Positions 5,182 to 5,913 of a DNA stretch of 5,913 bases are shown piece after piece (within the stretch, counting starts at the first letter, position 1; the number at the start of each line of letters is the position of its first letter). This DNA comes from Actinomycetes bacterium (GTDB taxonomy: Bacteria; Actinomycetota; Acidimicrobiia; Acidimicrobiales; RAAP-2). The position numbers and the translations under genes were made by a program. The DNA is taken from NCBI GenBank assembly GCA_021791615.1, contig JAJYWG010000373.1, positions 1-5,913 of the forward strand, written 5' to 3'. The notes under the pieces are model-generated. The model saw only the letters and a program-made list of their open reading frames with translations, was not told the origin of the DNA and ran no database searches.

Positions 5182-5913
5182 CGACCGGGACGGCGGCCCG
5201 GGACGGCGTGGCCGCCGATGCGGTGACGCCCGGCCGGGACGGCATCCCGATCGGAGCAGCGGAGCCGACTGGCCTGGTCCACGCCTTCGCCGCCTTCCTC
5301 GACCGGACGCTGTCGGCCGCGACCGCCGGCACGGCCGAGGTGCTGACCCGCCGGTCCCAGCTGCCCTCGGCCGAGGCCGCGGTGGCCGTGTGCGTGGGGG
5401 AGCGCCCGCCGGCATGGTTCGCCCGGGTCGCCCGGCGGACGGGGTTGCGGCCGTCGTTCCGGGGGCGGGCCGGGCGGGAGGGCCCCGGGCGTCAGCGGGC
5501 GGGCAGCGTGGCGGTGACCGTGCTCGACCGCTGGGACCCCGCCGCGCTCGGCCCGACGCCGGCCGCGTACGACGTGTTGGCCGTGATGGCCACCTTCAAC
5601 GAGTCCGACGTCGTCACAGGGGTGCTCGACGGCCTGCGGCGCCAGGGGGTGCGTGCCCACGTCCTCGACAACTGGTCGACCGACGGAACCTACGAGAAGC
5701 TCTGCCAACGCGCCGCGGCGGACCCGGGGATCACGGTGGAGCGGTTCCCGGCCGGCGGGCCCTCGGGCGCCTTCGAGCTCGAGCGCATCCTCACCCGGGT
5801 GGAAGAAGTGGCACACGCCTCCGGTGCGGACTGGGTGGTCAACCAGGACGCCGACGAGGTCCGCCAGTCGCCGTGGCACGGCGTCCCGCTGCGCCGGGCC
5901 CTGTTCGCGCTGG
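5178..5913 (+). CDS. Family-2-like glycosyltransferase, N-terminal part (runs off right edge)
   Basis: 245 codons are visible. From about residue 131 a GT-A fold begins: YDVLAVMATFNESD (131-144), then VLDNWSTDGTYE (162-173), then a metal-binding-type DADE in WVVNQDADEV (219-228). This is the pattern of GT2-like transferases that use a nucleotide-sugar donor in the cytoplasm; donor and acceptor are not readable. The first 130 residues are not recognised; they are rich in A, R and G and may be an accessory domain. GTG 5178 is the first start codon after an in-frame TAG (5115-5117). It has only a weak GGGG upstream and overlaps the stop of the 19-codon ORF, which suggests coupled translation. 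GTGs at codons 11 and 16 are other options. Composition is about 77% GC in a sampled line, unlike the preceding gene. It is divergent from the YfhO-like gene, and together they suggest envelope polysaccharide synthesis. Confidence 0.82.
   Translation, partial: MTTGTAARDGVAADAVTPGRDGIPIGAAEPTGLVHAFAAFLDRTLSAATAGTAEVLTRRSQLPSAEAAVAVCVGERPPAWFARVARRTGLRPSFRGRAGREGPGRQRAGSVAVTVLDRWDPAALGPTPAAYDVLAVMATFNESDVVTGVLDGLRRQGVRAHVLDNWSTDGTYEKLCQRAAADPGITVERFPAGGPSGAFELERILTRVEEVAHASGADWVVNQDADEVRQSPWHGVPLRRALFAL

Noticed and set aside
4816..5415. Extension of the YfhO-like reading frame upstream to 5415
   Set aside because: The frame is open, but beyond about 5178 it lies antisense to the clearly recognisable glycosyltransferase unit, and the translated extension is low-complexity and unlike YfhO proteins.
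4992..5879. Minus-strand 295-residue frame
   Set aside because: It is antisense to the glycosyltransferase, with His/Arg/Pro/Gly-rich composition and no recognisable motif.

Overview
The window is very GC-rich chromosomal DNA. Hand counts on sample lines give about 75-77% GC in the outer genes and about 62-68% in the central one. Together with TANNNT-type promoter elements, a probable leaderless start and the protein families present, this suggests a high-GC Actinomycetota, possibly of the Acidimicrobiia type. The phylum-level placement is an inference.

Left part (1-2133): two divergent genes deal with selenocysteine. On the minus strand is the 5' part of selA, L-seryl-tRNA(Sec) selenium transferase, which runs off the left edge. 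On the plus strand, 114 bp away, a gene at first seems to end at a UGA (1717-1719). That UGA sits exactly where the first cysteine of a thioredoxin CGPC motif belongs (F-A-S-W-UGA-G-P-C), and the same frame continues for another 137 codons through the rest of a TlpA/thioredoxin-like domain. A long near-continuous hairpin (1720-1774) starts on the base after the UGA and is a SECIS candidate. I therefore read 535-2133 as one 532-residue selenoprotein: a seven-bladed YVTN/YncE-like beta-propeller fused to a C-terminal thioredoxin-like domain with a U-G-P-C active site. The selenocysteine machinery and a probable client protein lie side by side.

Centre (2155-4815, minus strand): a convergent gene for a large YfhO-like polytopic membrane protein of the GT-C type. 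Its GC is clearly lower than that of its neighbours. It contains a perfect 15-bp inverted repeat with a 6-nt loop inside the coding sequence.

Right part (4816-5913): about 300 bp without a recognisable gene, then a divergent plus-strand unit. A TACGAT -10-like element lies 7 nt before an ATG, which suggests a leaderless 19-codon ORF. Its TGA overlaps the GTG start of a family-2-like glycosyltransferase (GT-A fold) that runs off the right edge. The YfhO-like protein and the glycosyltransferase suggest a cell-envelope polysaccharide or glycolipid region next to the selenocysteine locus. I see no tRNA, rRNA, CRISPR array or transposase gene.
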